Made by a program: the position numbers and the translations under genes. A model generated the notes under the pieces. That model searched no databases. It had not been told where the DNA came from and was given only the letters and a program-made list of their open reading frames with translations. A DNA stretch of 64,000 nucleotides from Meconema thalassinum (taxonomy: Eukaryota; Arthropoda; Insecta; Orthoptera; Tettigoniidae): NCBI GenBank assembly GCA_946902985.2, contig OX336398.1, positions 235,642,120 through 235,706,119 of the forward strand. Direction: 5' to 3'. How positions within the stretch are numbered: position 1 is the first letter of the stretch; each line of letters opens with the position of its first letter. Positions 54,021 through 64,000 of this stretch are shown here, piece by piece.

Positions 54021-54995
54021 GCCTCAATAAGGCAGTACACCCAAATTTGGGACAAATACCGTGAGCTACAAGCCAATAAGGCCATTTTTGAGTTCACGGT
54101 AGGGCCATCAGCCCACCCGAGAGAGGACATAAGCGTAGATACGCTGACTCGACAATTTGCGAGGATGTCCCTCTCGCCACGTACTGCCACAGAATGGAAG
54201 GAGTTCACCGTGGCCACAGTCAAGAAGACGGCCAGGTTAGGCTCCAACTTACTACAAAATAAACCTAACACAAACACACGTCCTTCAGCCCCGGATCGGG
54301 AGGCGATTTTGCCAAACCGAGGGGCAGAGCCTAGAACAATCCCCTCGGAACAAAAGGACGAGAGGGAATCGAAGCTAGGGCCATTAAATACACATGATAT
54401 AACAGAGGGACAACGGGACGTAACCACGTCATGGGCAGACGACATAGAGCCCGCCCTACAGTATATAAAGCCTACATACACGTACACAGATAGGCTAACA
54501 CATTGGCAGGAGTCGGCCGTGGCCACAGGCCGAAAAACGGTCAGACTACACGCCACCACATTGCTAGGCCGGACACAAGCCATTAAGCGACCTTTACCGC
54601 CAGTTCAAAGGGCAAATTTGCCAGAACAAAGGCGAACACCGGTATTAGGCCCTCAGGGTGCACTATATACTCACGAACATTTTGACCGGGCATTACTGCA
54701 CACTACACGGGAATTAGGAAAAATGTTATTAACTATCCCACAAAACCACGCAGTTAAATATATACACACTCCCGTAAAATCTACTAGGGCAGCGCCAAGC
54801 GCAATTAGGCCCTCGAATACAGGTACATTTAAACCTATAGACACGCGCCACGGTGGCAGTAGGCCAAAGCTTACTTTGCTAGAAATTCCGCCGGAAGGTA
54901 GCAAAGGAACACCCCAGTGGATTCCAGAGGCCTATCATCTAATAACAGGGCAAAACCCTTCACCTTTCGGAGCACTGAAGCTCGAAAGAGGATAA
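54021..54995 (+). CDS. Unknown ORF B of the young LTR element, internal duplication
   Basis: 324 sense codons between stops; ATG 54165 (A at -3) would give 276 aa. The upstream part (QIWDKYRELQANKAIFEFTV) also looks coding, so the real start may be by splicing or frameshift from ORF A, which is in another frame. Two related blocks occur: EWKEFTVATVKKTARL at residues ~10-25 and HWQESAVATGRKTVRL at ~112-127 (numbered from ATG 54165), each followed by LL, then a Pro/Arg-rich piece with LPNR or LPEQR. The protein is basic and Pro/Thr-rich. No known domain recognised. With ORF A it is the only sizeable coding region of the 9.9-kb element. Confidence 0.55.
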   Translation, partial: ASIRQYTQIWDKYRELQANKAIFEFTVGPSAHPREDISVDTLTRQFARMSLSPRTATEWKEFTVATVKKTARLGSNLLQNKPNTNTRPSAPDREAILPNRGAEPRTIPSEQKDERESKLGPLNTHDITEGQRDVTTSWADDIEPALQYIKPTYTYTDRLTHWQESAVATGRKTVRLHATTLLGRTQAIKRPLPPVQRANLPEQRRTPVLGPQGALYTHEHFDRALLHTTRELGKMLLTIPQNHAVKYIHTPVKSTRAAPSAIRPSNTGTFKPIDTRHGGSRPKLTLLEIPPEGSKGTPQWIPEAYHLITGQNPSPFGALKLERG

Positions 54996-56214
54996 CGACT
55001 TCCACCAGGGCCACAGAAATAAACTAACATCGCTAACACCAACATTATAGGCCACATAAGTTCTTTCACACGGGGGCGATAAGAGAATGGTCCAAAAAGT
55101 AGATAATAAACATAAAATCACATATTTTTCTTTCTTATTTTATGTATATACAGTGCAATATAGCCAAATTCGTGGGAACAATTCTAAATCCTTCCGGTTT
55201 TTTTTTTCTTTCGGAACCATGGCATTTTCCTCTCAGGCCATCAATGGTTATTGGGCGAAGTGATTAACGCCATAACGTAAAGTCTCTAATATGCTAAGCC
55301 AAGTGGAAGCCAAGCAGGCTTCAGGCCGAAAAAGAGATATTTTGAACACAACTTAGGCATAAAAATAACAGCATAAAGCTTAGGTGAGTCTTTCTAGGTA
55401 GAAATGACTTAACGTTCTACGTTAGGGTTCCACAGTTTGATAGATTCTCCTGTTGCGGGCGAAAGCCGTAAGTGTGGCAGGAATTAAGACTCTAAAACTA
55501 ACTTCAAAAAATTTGGTGAGGTGTGCTTTAGCCAACTGAAAAGCCCAATTGCACACCGGGACGAGACACTGTCATTGTGGTGAGTTACAATTACTTTGAA
55601 GGGCAGGTTTGACTCCCATAGTGCACTGGCTTTGCTCGTGACGTGGATACAGGTATATCAATTACGTCTTGCAATGGCCTTCCTAATGTGTACTAGACAG
55701 TGTCGGTAGATTCCCCTGAGACGTAACCAGTTTACGGTAGTACTCACGTTACCTAAATGGTAAATACTACACTCAGGTCCCAAGCACATTTTTATTTTTT
55801 AACATTTTTTATGGTGTTCACGACATAATTTTTAGACATAGGTACACGTAAAGGCGGAAATACTGCCAAAAGGAAAGGAAGTAATCCCACGGGCAGGCGT
55901 GAAAAGAGGGCCAAGAAATAGCCCACTGACCGCGCCGGGATACGATCCTAACACTCACCAGAACTGTCCCGGAGACACAACCTTCATGGTGCCGGAAACA
56001 ATTACTCTGGGTAAAAGGCGGTCTCCAAACCCGCAACCTTCTGAATACCAGGAATATAAGGTTGAGTAGATATCCAGTCCTAGAATAAGGATAATGGGAA
56101 AGCTAAGACTAATTGGGACAGTCCCACTAACAGCGGGTCATAAACGAAAAACAATACAATCGCCTCTGGCATCTGGTCACCAAATACGCGACTAGCGGAC
56201 CAGACACACTCGCG

Positions 56215-56340
56215 TACAACGCATATGGGATTTCCGAAATGAAATGCCATGGCCTGTGGTTTGGATTCCAAGTAAAACGGAAATCCCCTGGCGCATGAGC
56301 TACAAATCAACGGTCATATTAAACCACAAAGTTTTTTTTC
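56215..56340 (+). repeat. SINE family 2 body inside the LTR element
   Basis: GAAATGCCATGGCCTGTGGT, GGATTCCAAGTAAAACGG, CATGAGCTACAAATCAACGG and a final T-run follow the order of the SINE at 11489-11681 with roughly 20% divergence. The tRNA-like head upstream is hardly recognisable. Confidence 0.65.
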
Positions 56341-56707
56341 TACAGCGAGAGAGGCACTGCTAGCAATCATTATAGGCAGCAATCAGGTTCACACACACAC
56401 ACGTGCAGAAAACTAGGACGTGGGCAGAGCATGAAACAAATGAAAGCACACAACATCGTAATTCAACACCGTCGTATCAGCTGTAACATACTCCTCAATG
56501 AGCAAGACTGCTCGACGCAGACAAGCGAGCCAAAGCCTACTGGACAGAAATCAACACATCATTCACGCCCGATTTAGAGACCCTATATCTTCCAAAATTA
56601 CACTACGAGGGGAATTCAAAAACGTACAAACTCTACACAGGGATGTATGCTTTCATATGCGTATCGCACATCCACGGGAACATGCCATATTATATGCGGC
56701 ACGAAAA

Positions 56708-56830
56708 TGATCACACCAAGTCTTTACAGACAACCGGATTCGAACCCATGACCACACACCACACGCGTACCAAAAACTAACTATCCAATGGTATTTTTGG
56801 TACACAGAACACAAGCAAAGACCACACTGG
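56708..56830 (-). repeat. tRNA-like SINE head inside the LTR element
   Basis: Minus strand: GGATAGTTAGTTTTTGGTAC (A-box-like) and TGGGTTCGAATCCGG (B-box) about 35 bp apart. No tRNA cloverleaf is intact. Confidence 0.45.
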
Positions 56831-59246
56831 GAAAGCCCCAAGCCCTGTCACACAACGCAAACATAAAACACAGAGAATGACATAAGGTCACGGGTCTGAG
56901 TTCCAGTGAAAATTTAGACGCAAAGGAGAACAGCTATTCAGGCGTCCAATCATACTGAAATTGGCCCAGACAAGTGCATGAACAGGGAATACTACATTTC
57001 CTCCCACCAAAAGCCAGACATAAAATTTCGAATTACACCAGGCATAGAGGAATACATTTCACGAACACAGGTAGGAAAATTTCGCAAGACACAGGTCTTA
57101 GAGAACAATGGCCACACGACGTCATTACCTAACTAGGGCGAATTGCTACATTAGGCTAGGAATCCAAAACAATGACCACACTTGCATACTTGCAGAATTG
57201 CACATACCAATTGCTGACTGCAGACTATTCACACTGCAATACTGCGGTGACGAGACACTATTGCGTATAGCCCGTGACCATAAAATTACACACACATAAC
57301 AATTATAACGCCATACATTTTTTTTTCTCCACACTGCAAAATCATTTGGCAATGGACAAGACGTGACACAGCGAAACTTATCTTGGGCCTATAGGGCACG
57401 GTCGCAAGGGCACGTTGGCAAGCCACGGGCGCCTTCTGCCCACAAAGGCGATACATATTAGGACTTAGCCTCATAACAGACCAACCGTCCGCGTGGTGTA
57501 GCGGAACGTAGTCACACACACACACACACGCACTCACCAATTAGGAGCGAACATAGGGACTTTGAGGAAACAGGACCTCCCCTTAATAACTTCTTTTCGC
57601 GATTCTATTCCCCAAATAAATCATTACAGATGACTAGCACATGACCAGTCGCGTTACGACCACTGGCCACATCTACACTGCAAATGGCCGACCAGATTAG
57701 GTCATGCAGCCCTACTATCCCAAGGCGCGGATAGAAAGCCAACATGGACCAAGGGAGGACGACAGGAGAACAGGCTACCAGCGTACCACCTTACTCCCTT
57801 CCCATAACCTTCTCAAGCCTGACATCAACAACGCAAACACATCTACACGACCAAAAACAGATATACTACATTACAAAACACACACAGGGGTTGATGGACT
57901 TCATGCGTCTAAAGAGCAGGCAAGCTACGCCTTGAGCCCCGTTGCACCGCCTGAGTATTAGGGGTGGCTCAGCAAACATTACAAGAAGCATAATGCGCCT
58001 CTCCAAATGAGAGAGGAGGCCATAGATACATATTAACCATGCTTTAGTACTTAAGCTCTCCCGCATGAAAGGAACATATGGTATTATGCCCCATCCTACA
58101 CCTATCCGTACATGAAGGCAAAAACTTCATATCCAGACACATGCATGAGTATCCCATCCAATTACCAGGGATTTTAATATCAAACCTGCATGAAATTTCG
58201 TATTTTTGCAATCCCGGGAATTACCTCCCCACTCCACTCACTATAGAAGCATCCCAGTGCCACCATCGGTTCTAGGCCACCACTAACGTGGAACCCAAAG
58301 GTGCGCAAAACCCTTCCTACCATGCTTTAAGCCCACTCAACAAATAACTACCCCCAAATCCTAATAACAGGGTACCTGACATTACAGACCCTACTAACAC
58401 CTCCATTAAGGTAAAGAAGGCATTATTGCTGGGAAGCTGACATAGCGATGGTAGGCCAGAAGTAGCCTATGTACTTAGAAGATCTACAACCCCGCTACAC
58501 TGGAAATATTTCACATTTTACACAGAGGTTGAACCATTCACACAGGTTACGGCACATTTTTTTTCTCTCTTACAAAGGAATCTGATACGAACTGATGGTT
58601 GACAACGGTGTAAGCCGAAGGTCAGGAGGGACCACACTGGAGCAGAGCTGGGGAAGGCGATGTGGACCCTTACCCCAGTTGGCTCATCAAATCACTGACC
58701 TGACCAAATAGACGAACCACGTAAGGTCAAAGCATTCGGGACCTGACACGGGCAAACATCGAGATCTAGGGGTGCATATTAGCCCATCCCCCTTGTCGGA
58801 GAACGTTACACCCACTATGTGTCACGGTCATCGAAGCCGAGATCTGCAGGGTGACTTTCTGAGGATGGCGGGAGAAATAGCTCACTCAGCGCCGGCCTCG
58901 GGAACTATCCCTAGAGACGACCCCATATTATGACTAGACTGTTAGTTAAATTTACGTCAGTAGGACTTCCATGGCGGGGAGTCAGACTCCTATTCGTCAG
59001 GAGTGAAGCAGGATCCAAGGGTTCAGCAGGACCAATCCTAGATCCGACAAGTCCTTACCCCGCGAGGTGAAGGTGAAGACCACGACGGTAATCGATAATG
59101 AAGAATGAAATATGAATATATATATATGGAATGTACGCGCTCATTCGGTCCTGCGCCCACGTAAATGGACGACAACGGGTCGCCAGAGTTCTTAAATGAG
59201 TAGCATAGCGGGCACTCAAAAGGGTTCAGTGGGCCAACCCAGCAAT

Positions 59247-59380
59247 GCCGACACAGGCGAAGAGGACTCCCCGGACGCTCACTTCCCGGAGGACACATGA
59301 ATACAAATATTGCGGCCGACACAGGCGAAGAGGACTCCCCGGACGCTTTCTTCCCGGAGGATATTATGCCATTGGACCAC
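59247..59380 (+). repeat. Two-copy tandem duplication, 68 bp
   Basis: GCCGACACAGGCGAAGAGGA starts at 59247 and 59315; both continue CTCCCCGGACGCT and CTTCCCGGAGGA. Neighbouring CCCACGTAAATGG (59157) and CCCACATAAATGG (59392) suggest a larger diverged duplication. Confidence 0.85.
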
Positions 59381-59529
59381 ACTGTCCAAGGCCCACATAA
59401 ATGGCGACGCAGCGGGCAGTCAATGGGCATTAAGAGAGGGGCATTGCGCGCCCCTCACAGGAGCCAAGTGGGCGGCTCACCTACGTCAAATAGGAACAGC
59501 ACACGGTTATGAACACGAAAGTTACAGCG

Positions 59530-59560
59530 GGCGAAACGGTTAGCTTAGTGGCACCGTAAG
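59530..59560 (+). repeat. tRNA A-box-like motif
   Basis: GGTTAGCTTAGTGGCACCG matches the A-box consensus well. No B-box at the right distance, so only a SINE fragment or chance. Confidence 0.25.
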
Positions 59561-59891
59561 CGCCTGCGCATAGATTAGTCCTAGTAATAGACGTCGACAC
59601 CTAGAGTTAAGGGGACGGAATCTAGCGACCCTAGAGACAACCGGTGTTTCTGGGGCTCGTGCGGGTGGTGATCTGGGGATTTAATTGCCCCAGGCGATCG
59701 TCCTAGGCCAAATTTAGTTGTAAGACGGTTGCATTTGACACGCAACCTAGGATTAAGCAAATTTATTCACCGCTGGTGCCAGGTATGGCGCAGCACATTT
59801 CGGCAATAGATTAAGGCAACCCTCTCGGCTTAGTAATAGTTTTTTTTTATTATTAGACCATAATTAAGTTAGATAGTATTAAGTAACGCCG

Positions 59892-60035
59892 GTCGGCACT
59901 CGGTGACTATAAATCCGTTACCGAGGTAAGCCCGACAATGCTTAGGATAAACTAGATTAAGATAGGAATAATCAAAGTGGAATATATCGGCACCCGGTAA
60001 CCACAATTCCGCTACCGGGGTAAGACCAACTATAT
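59892..60035 (+). ncRNA. Repeated RNA hairpins in the LTR element
   Basis: Two copies, about 94 bp apart, of CGGCAC, stem, 15-nt loop, stem, GGTAAG. Copy 1 pairs CTCGGT (59899-59904) with ACCGAG (59920-59925), plus an outer GTCGG/CCGAC (59892-59896, 59932-59936). Copy 2 pairs CCCGGT (59993-59998) with ACCGGG (60014-60019). The single difference in the stem is T-A against C-G, a compensated pair. A third partial copy (CGGCACCGTATAGGGTAAG) follows near 60050. Confidence 0.5.
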
Positions 60036-60702
60036 ATTATTTACGGCATTACGGCACCGTATAGGGTAAGCCCGGCCTTGCAGCTAAGTAACATTAATCA
60101 TGTTTTTTTTTTCCAGTAAAAGACCAGCTTCAACCAGTACTAATATGTTTTTTTTCTAAACCTCGCCATTTTTTTTCACAGGCATCGTCACCAGATACAG
60201 AAAACTGGTGACAGGAATTTCACTGCCATATAGCAGTGGCATATTATTTACAGCATGCCATGATGTGTACTATTTTTTTTTATTTTTTTCAACTTGCACT
60301 AATCCCGACACACTCGCAAACACTCACCACATTTTTCTTTTTCAGCTACACACTCTAAAATGAATCTGCACAGCAGGACTGGTGCCTGTGGGGTACCAGG
60401 CTTACTGGCAGATCAACTCAATTAAAACACATAAAGCGTCAAAATGTGACGCAGATTACGACAATGAGGGCGCAACCGGTTTGTGGCAGTGACTCTCATT
60501 GTCAAGTGTGAAAGCATTCACCCACAGAGGATGCTTCACAGGTTAGGTATTAAGCACACATACAAGCGGTACGACCACTATACCGTACCAAGAAGTGGCC
60601 GTACAGAATCAGCCGTGAGACGGCAAGAGTACGTACAGACGGGTAGCGTGCACGTGAGGTACCTCATGAAAACTATAATTATAAGGGATTAGCGCGATTA
60701 AG

Positions 60703-60815
60703 TAGACATAAGGTCATTGTAAATTATAATTTTTCAGGATAAACTGTATACCATTATTCCACTAGACATAAGGTCATTGTAATTTATAAGTTTTTCAGGA
60801 TAAGCTTTATACAAC
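60703..60815 (+). repeat. Two-copy tandem duplication, 60 bp
   Basis: TAGACATAAGGTCATTGTAA starts at 60703 and 60763; both units continue with TTATAA, a T-run and CAGGATAA. Confidence 0.9.
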
Positions 60816-61456
60816 TATACACTATATATATTTTTGTTTGTTCACCAAAATGCCAATGTCCATCATGTGTATGATTTGTTTTCTTTCATTTTTCCTTCTT
60901 CTAACTTCCCCATTTGTCAGGGTGTTCCGTTTTTCCCACACAAATAAATACTTTTGAATATTTCCCTTAAATTATACCCTGGAACACCCATTTTTCTATT
61001 TTCTTCTACCTTTCTTATTGCAGGGAGCATTTTTTCCCTAAGATGGGGCGGGCAAAGCAATCATCCGTTCGGCCCTGGGTTTTTCCTCCCTGCACAAATA
61101 TGTGACACGTCACCATCAGAAACCATGTTTTTTTTTTAAACTAGCAATATGCCAGCAAATGCAAGGGCAATTTTTTTTACATATCGAATTTATTTTAATG
61201 TTCAATTTTTCTCAAAATGTCAATTTTTTCCAATGTTAATCAAATCTTTCGCAAATGTCAATTTTTTTTGTTTGTTTTTTCACAATGTCAATGTATACAT
61301 ATATATGTAAATCCCATAACCCTCCCCTCTGAACACGGGCTCACCTCACACCCACACTTCGATACGACGCCACCAGGAGATACGAGAGGGTTTTCCAGGA
61401 CCACTACGTCAACATCCCAACTTCCAGTTCCGTTCCCGTTCGCGAGGACGCGAACA

Positions 61457-61472
61457 AATGAAGGAAGACTCT
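61457..61472 (+). other. Polypurine tract
   Basis: AAATGAAGGAAGACT just before the 3' LTR, purine-rich as required for plus-strand priming. Confidence 0.5.
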
Positions 61473-62333
61473 TGTACAGCATCCCAGGGGTATGCACCCC
61501 TTGGAGACCATCCCCCCAACATCTGGCTAAATCCCCTAAAATGGCAACCCTTGGAAAGCCGGGGCAACATCCATTAATACTGTAAGGACAGCTTGCTACC
61601 CCATAAAGCAGCTCAAGCCTTACGTAATCATTACACTCAGCGACATAGTACTAACTGGGCCAATACATTGCTGACAGGAGGGCGTCAGAAGGTATAAGAA
61701 GACGTCCTAATGAGGTCAAACTCTCTCTTCATTGTCAGTGCTCCATCAAGACGGCCGAAGCTACGCTGGTGTCAACCGAGGTGAGTCAGTCAATCGTGTT
61801 CAGAGTTCCTATTTATGTAACCTGCAACCCACTACTTGTATCACATTATAAACATAATTTCATTCCCTACAAGGGACTCACACAAAGAATATCACAGACC
61901 AATAAAACACTTGGTCCACACTCTACACTAGCATTACTGTTATACGCCTCTTTACATCCCAACGCCCTTCCTTATTCCCGTCACGTAAAGACGTGACAGA
62001 CGGTAAGCCATTAGCGCTAACTCAGGTACCTTTGCGTTTCTCGAGCCGGCTGCCAGCAAGCAGCGCGTGCCACCCGGCTGATACGAGCAGAGTCGATTAC
62101 ATAACAAGCAGTCAGCTGAGCGACTAGTACAGCGACCCTTTGCAGTGGGTCCCATCCCCTCAAACACTACCACATTATTTATAGGAACGCCCCCTAGTTC
62201 CTAGCACACCACAACACACTACACAGGTCAGCTTGCCCTGTCAAGGGAAGCTACCCTCCTTTAGGCACAACCTCATAAATTAGTACAGCAACTCTTCCTT
62301 TTAGATCCACCCCCAAATAAGGGATCTAAAACA
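61473..62333 (+). mobile_element. 3' LTR (861 bp) of young LTR element
   Basis: Matches 52411-53271 with no difference seen; followed by the target duplication ATAA. Confidence 0.97.
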
Positions 62334-62337
62334 ATAA

Positions 62338-62660
62338 TTAATTATTTAAATAAATAAATAAATAAACAAATAAATAAATCAGTAAATAAAAAGAAATATA
62401 ATAAATGACGCTGGCTTTCTGTCTCCATTCACTAATTTTCCCCCATGACTGGAATGCAACATTCCGCTCAAATCCAGGAAACGATTGCATTGTTTTTAGA
62501 AACATATTATTTAAATAAACTTGAGAGTTATTCTCCGCTCCTTGATAAATACATTTTGCCTGTCTAATATAGCCAAATGTTGAAGGGCGCCCAACCCACT
62601 CAAACACTTGTGTGCGGCTCATAGCATCCTCCTTGAAAGCCTGACGAAGCATTTGGTAAG
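62338..62660 (-). pseudogene. Mariner HTH fragment
   Basis: The start of a 104-codon frame, MLRQAFKEDAMSRTQVFEW, is the known mariner-type helix-turn-helix (HTH_48) motif, and it jumps directly to GRPST, which normally lies some 20 residues later. After that the sequence is unrelated and ends in an AAAT-rich run. A small remnant. Confidence 0.6.
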
Positions 62661-62764
62661 CTTATGTTGCCGATTTTTCTAGCAGGAATCAAAATTTCCC
62701 ACACTCTCTTTGTTATTTTTAATCTGCCATAATGACTTCGCAGGCGGAACACGAGAGAAAAACA

Positions 62765-63590
62765 AGCAGGCCTAATTCCGTGAAAAACTAAAGCCTATTT
62801 TCATATTTCCTACTTATGTTAATTGCCACTATAAACATACAAAGTTTCAGTTCGATTGTTGTAATAGATTCGTAGATATTGAGATCCTTGTAAATATTTC
62901 AAATGGTCGCCATGTTGGGTTTTTATATATGTAGGTCTTAGAGTTATGTACTATTACATGAAGATTATTGTGTACGTGTAGTATTCAAACTTCAATCGTA
63001 TGATTAGGACACAAGAAATAAAATCGAAATGTTAAAATTTCGCACAGCTGCCATCTTGTGGTTATGAAAACAATTGAACTAAATTAGATGTTAGTTAGTT
63101 ATTGTTGTTTTAAGGGGAGGAACTACAAGGTCATCTGCCCCAAATTATATGCTAGTGCATTACAATGTGTATAAACATTTACTGTGCCATATTTCACTGC
63201 ACTCTGATGGTTAAGTCGCGAGAAATGCCTATTAAAATGTTTCACCATCGCTTGGCCGCCATGATTGTTTTGTATTTTACAGGTTTTTGGAAGTCTCATA
63301 AGTAAACTTTCAGTAGTACTGTTTATCAACGTATCAAATTCTTGGGTGATATCAGTAATAGTTTCGGAGATATAGAATGCCGATGAAATATTTCGCTCAG
63401 CCGCCATGTTGGATTAGTGAGACGTAATGAAATTTTAAGGGCATAATCGGGGCGTCGAAAATAGTACTATGACCTTACCGAGAACCATTGAAATCTCTCC
63501 AGCCATTTAGATGTTACTAGGGATGGGACACACGGACAAAAGGTGAGCTCATAAGCCTATTTTTTCATAAATGAAAATAGGCTAATAACT
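62765..63590 (-). mobile_element. Helitron/HINE-like element, copy 4
   Basis: On the minus strand it starts TTAGCCTATTTTCATTTATG and AAAATAGGCTTATGAGCTC (63588-63545) and ends TGAAAATAGGCTTTAG, TTTTTCACGGAATT and CTTGTTTTT (62800-62765). GCCAT of the monomer lies at 62909, 63050, 63258 and 63403; the 208-bp gap is one 146-bp step plus the 47-bp insertion with its duplicated target. Close to copy 3 in sequence, and complete at both ends. Confidence 0.6.
63095..63141. mobile_element. 47-bp mini-insertion
   Basis: Flanked by AAATTAGATGTTAG (63081-63094) and AAATTATATGCTAG (63142-63155), a 14-bp duplication with two changes. The insert holds TTATTGTTGTTTTAAGGGG and GGTCATCTGCCCC, the same motif as at 30.87 and 32.12 kb. 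Confidence 0.6.
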
Positions 63591-63854
63591 CTACGATCAA
63601 ATGGTTACATACAAACTGACACCGTCTCTATTAACCCCATCCAGCGGGAGAAGTCTCTACTACGTCCGGCATTTTTGGATCCACCCTCGTACGCTACTGT
63701 ATTTCTATACCTATCCAATGATGCGTAACGTTGGGCATTGTAACATAGTCACTTTTAAAAAGACTAACTGATTTGATAGCCCTTAGTGGTCTAAATATTA
63801 ACCACCTACTATAAGTACAATTTAGTCTATATTTTCCAGCGATGCTGATAGCTT

Positions 63855-64000
63855 GCCACGGTGGGTGAGTAGATAGCGTGTCGGTCTACTAACCCCAAGA
63901 TTGCAGGTTCGCTCCTGGCTGTGGTAAGTGATTTTTGAAAGGCGGCAAAAATACGACACGCATGTCATACAATGTTGGCATGTCAAAGAACCCATTTTAA
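63855..64000 (+). mobile_element. SINE 5' part, cut by window end
   Basis: A-box-like GGTGGGTGAGTAGATAGCGTG-type start (63862 on), B-box GCAGGTTCGCTCC (63904), then GGCATGTCAAAGAACC, the core also found in SINE family 1. Confidence 0.7.

Larger units (their letters stand above)
54996..61472 (+). other. 6.5-kb non-coding interior of young LTR element
   Basis: No ORF over about 130 codons and none with recognisable motifs. The plus strand is A/C-rich and punctuated by T7-T12 runs (for example 55197, 57318, 58558, 59829, 60103, 61127). Several are followed by CAG or ACAG as in splice acceptors (56345, 60116, 60181, 60345). Contains SINE-derived pieces, tandem duplications and repeated hairpins listed separately. 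Confidence 0.6.

Noticed and set aside
53948..54583. 211-codon ORF on the minus strand
   Set aside because: Antisense to the 3' end of ORF A and much of ORF B in an A/C-rich strand that has few stops on the complement; no motif.

Overview
The window looks like non-genic, transposon-saturated DNA from a large arthropod (probably insect) genome. I found no host protein-coding gene, no true tRNA or rRNA gene and no bacterial-type operon. The evidence is the mix of element types: Gypsy LTR retrotransposons, many 5'-truncated non-LTR retrotransposon (LINE) tails, tRNA-derived SINEs with A/B boxes, mariner and other TA-target DNA transposons, a Penelope-like element, simple repeats and minisatellites. 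A polyneopteran-type genome (cricket, katydid, stick insect, cockroach) fits the SINE and LINE style, but that is inference only. All element families are assigned by reading motifs, not by database search.

Layout. 0-6.4 kb: an internally deleted Gypsy-like element with a 3.9-kb LTR, a tRNA-Lys-like primer region, the coiled-coil start of gag and an 81-bp stump of its 3' LTR, flanked by GTAC; then a Helitron-like element built of ~146-bp monomers. 6.4-12.3 kb: LINE and SINE pieces, a deleted mariner, and a TA-flanked DNA transposon with 55-bp terminal inverted repeats and a DUF4817-type transposase remnant, itself split by two SINEs. 13.2-16.3 kb: two more 146-bp-monomer elements. 17.4-18.1 kb: an 84-bp minisatellite. 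18.4-19.7 kb: a mariner with few lesions. 20.03-20.11 kb: a candidate hammerhead ribozyme. 20.2-34.1 kb: a graveyard of LINE 3' ends, mostly on the minus strand, with SINEs nested in them, and a Penelope-like fragment with inverted terminal repeats.

35.25-49.34 kb holds a nearly complete 14.1-kb Gypsy element on the minus strand. It has 3.7-kb LTRs about 99% identical, gag (770 aa, coiled coil), an A9 slippery site, and pol (protease, RT, RNase H, integrase) whose C-terminal tail is broken.

52.41-62.33 kb holds the most unusual object: a 9.9-kb element with apparently identical 861-bp LTRs and a perfect 4-bp target duplication (ATAA), so it inserted recently. It encodes no recognisable protease, RT or integrase. 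It carries two unrecognised ORFs, one with an internal duplication, then 6.5 kb of sequence without long ORFs that contains repeated hairpins (one compensated base pair), short tandem duplications, SINE-derived pieces and T-runs resembling splice acceptors. It must rely on another element's enzymes in trans. The window ends with a minus-strand copy of the 146-bp-monomer element and the 5' part of a SINE.
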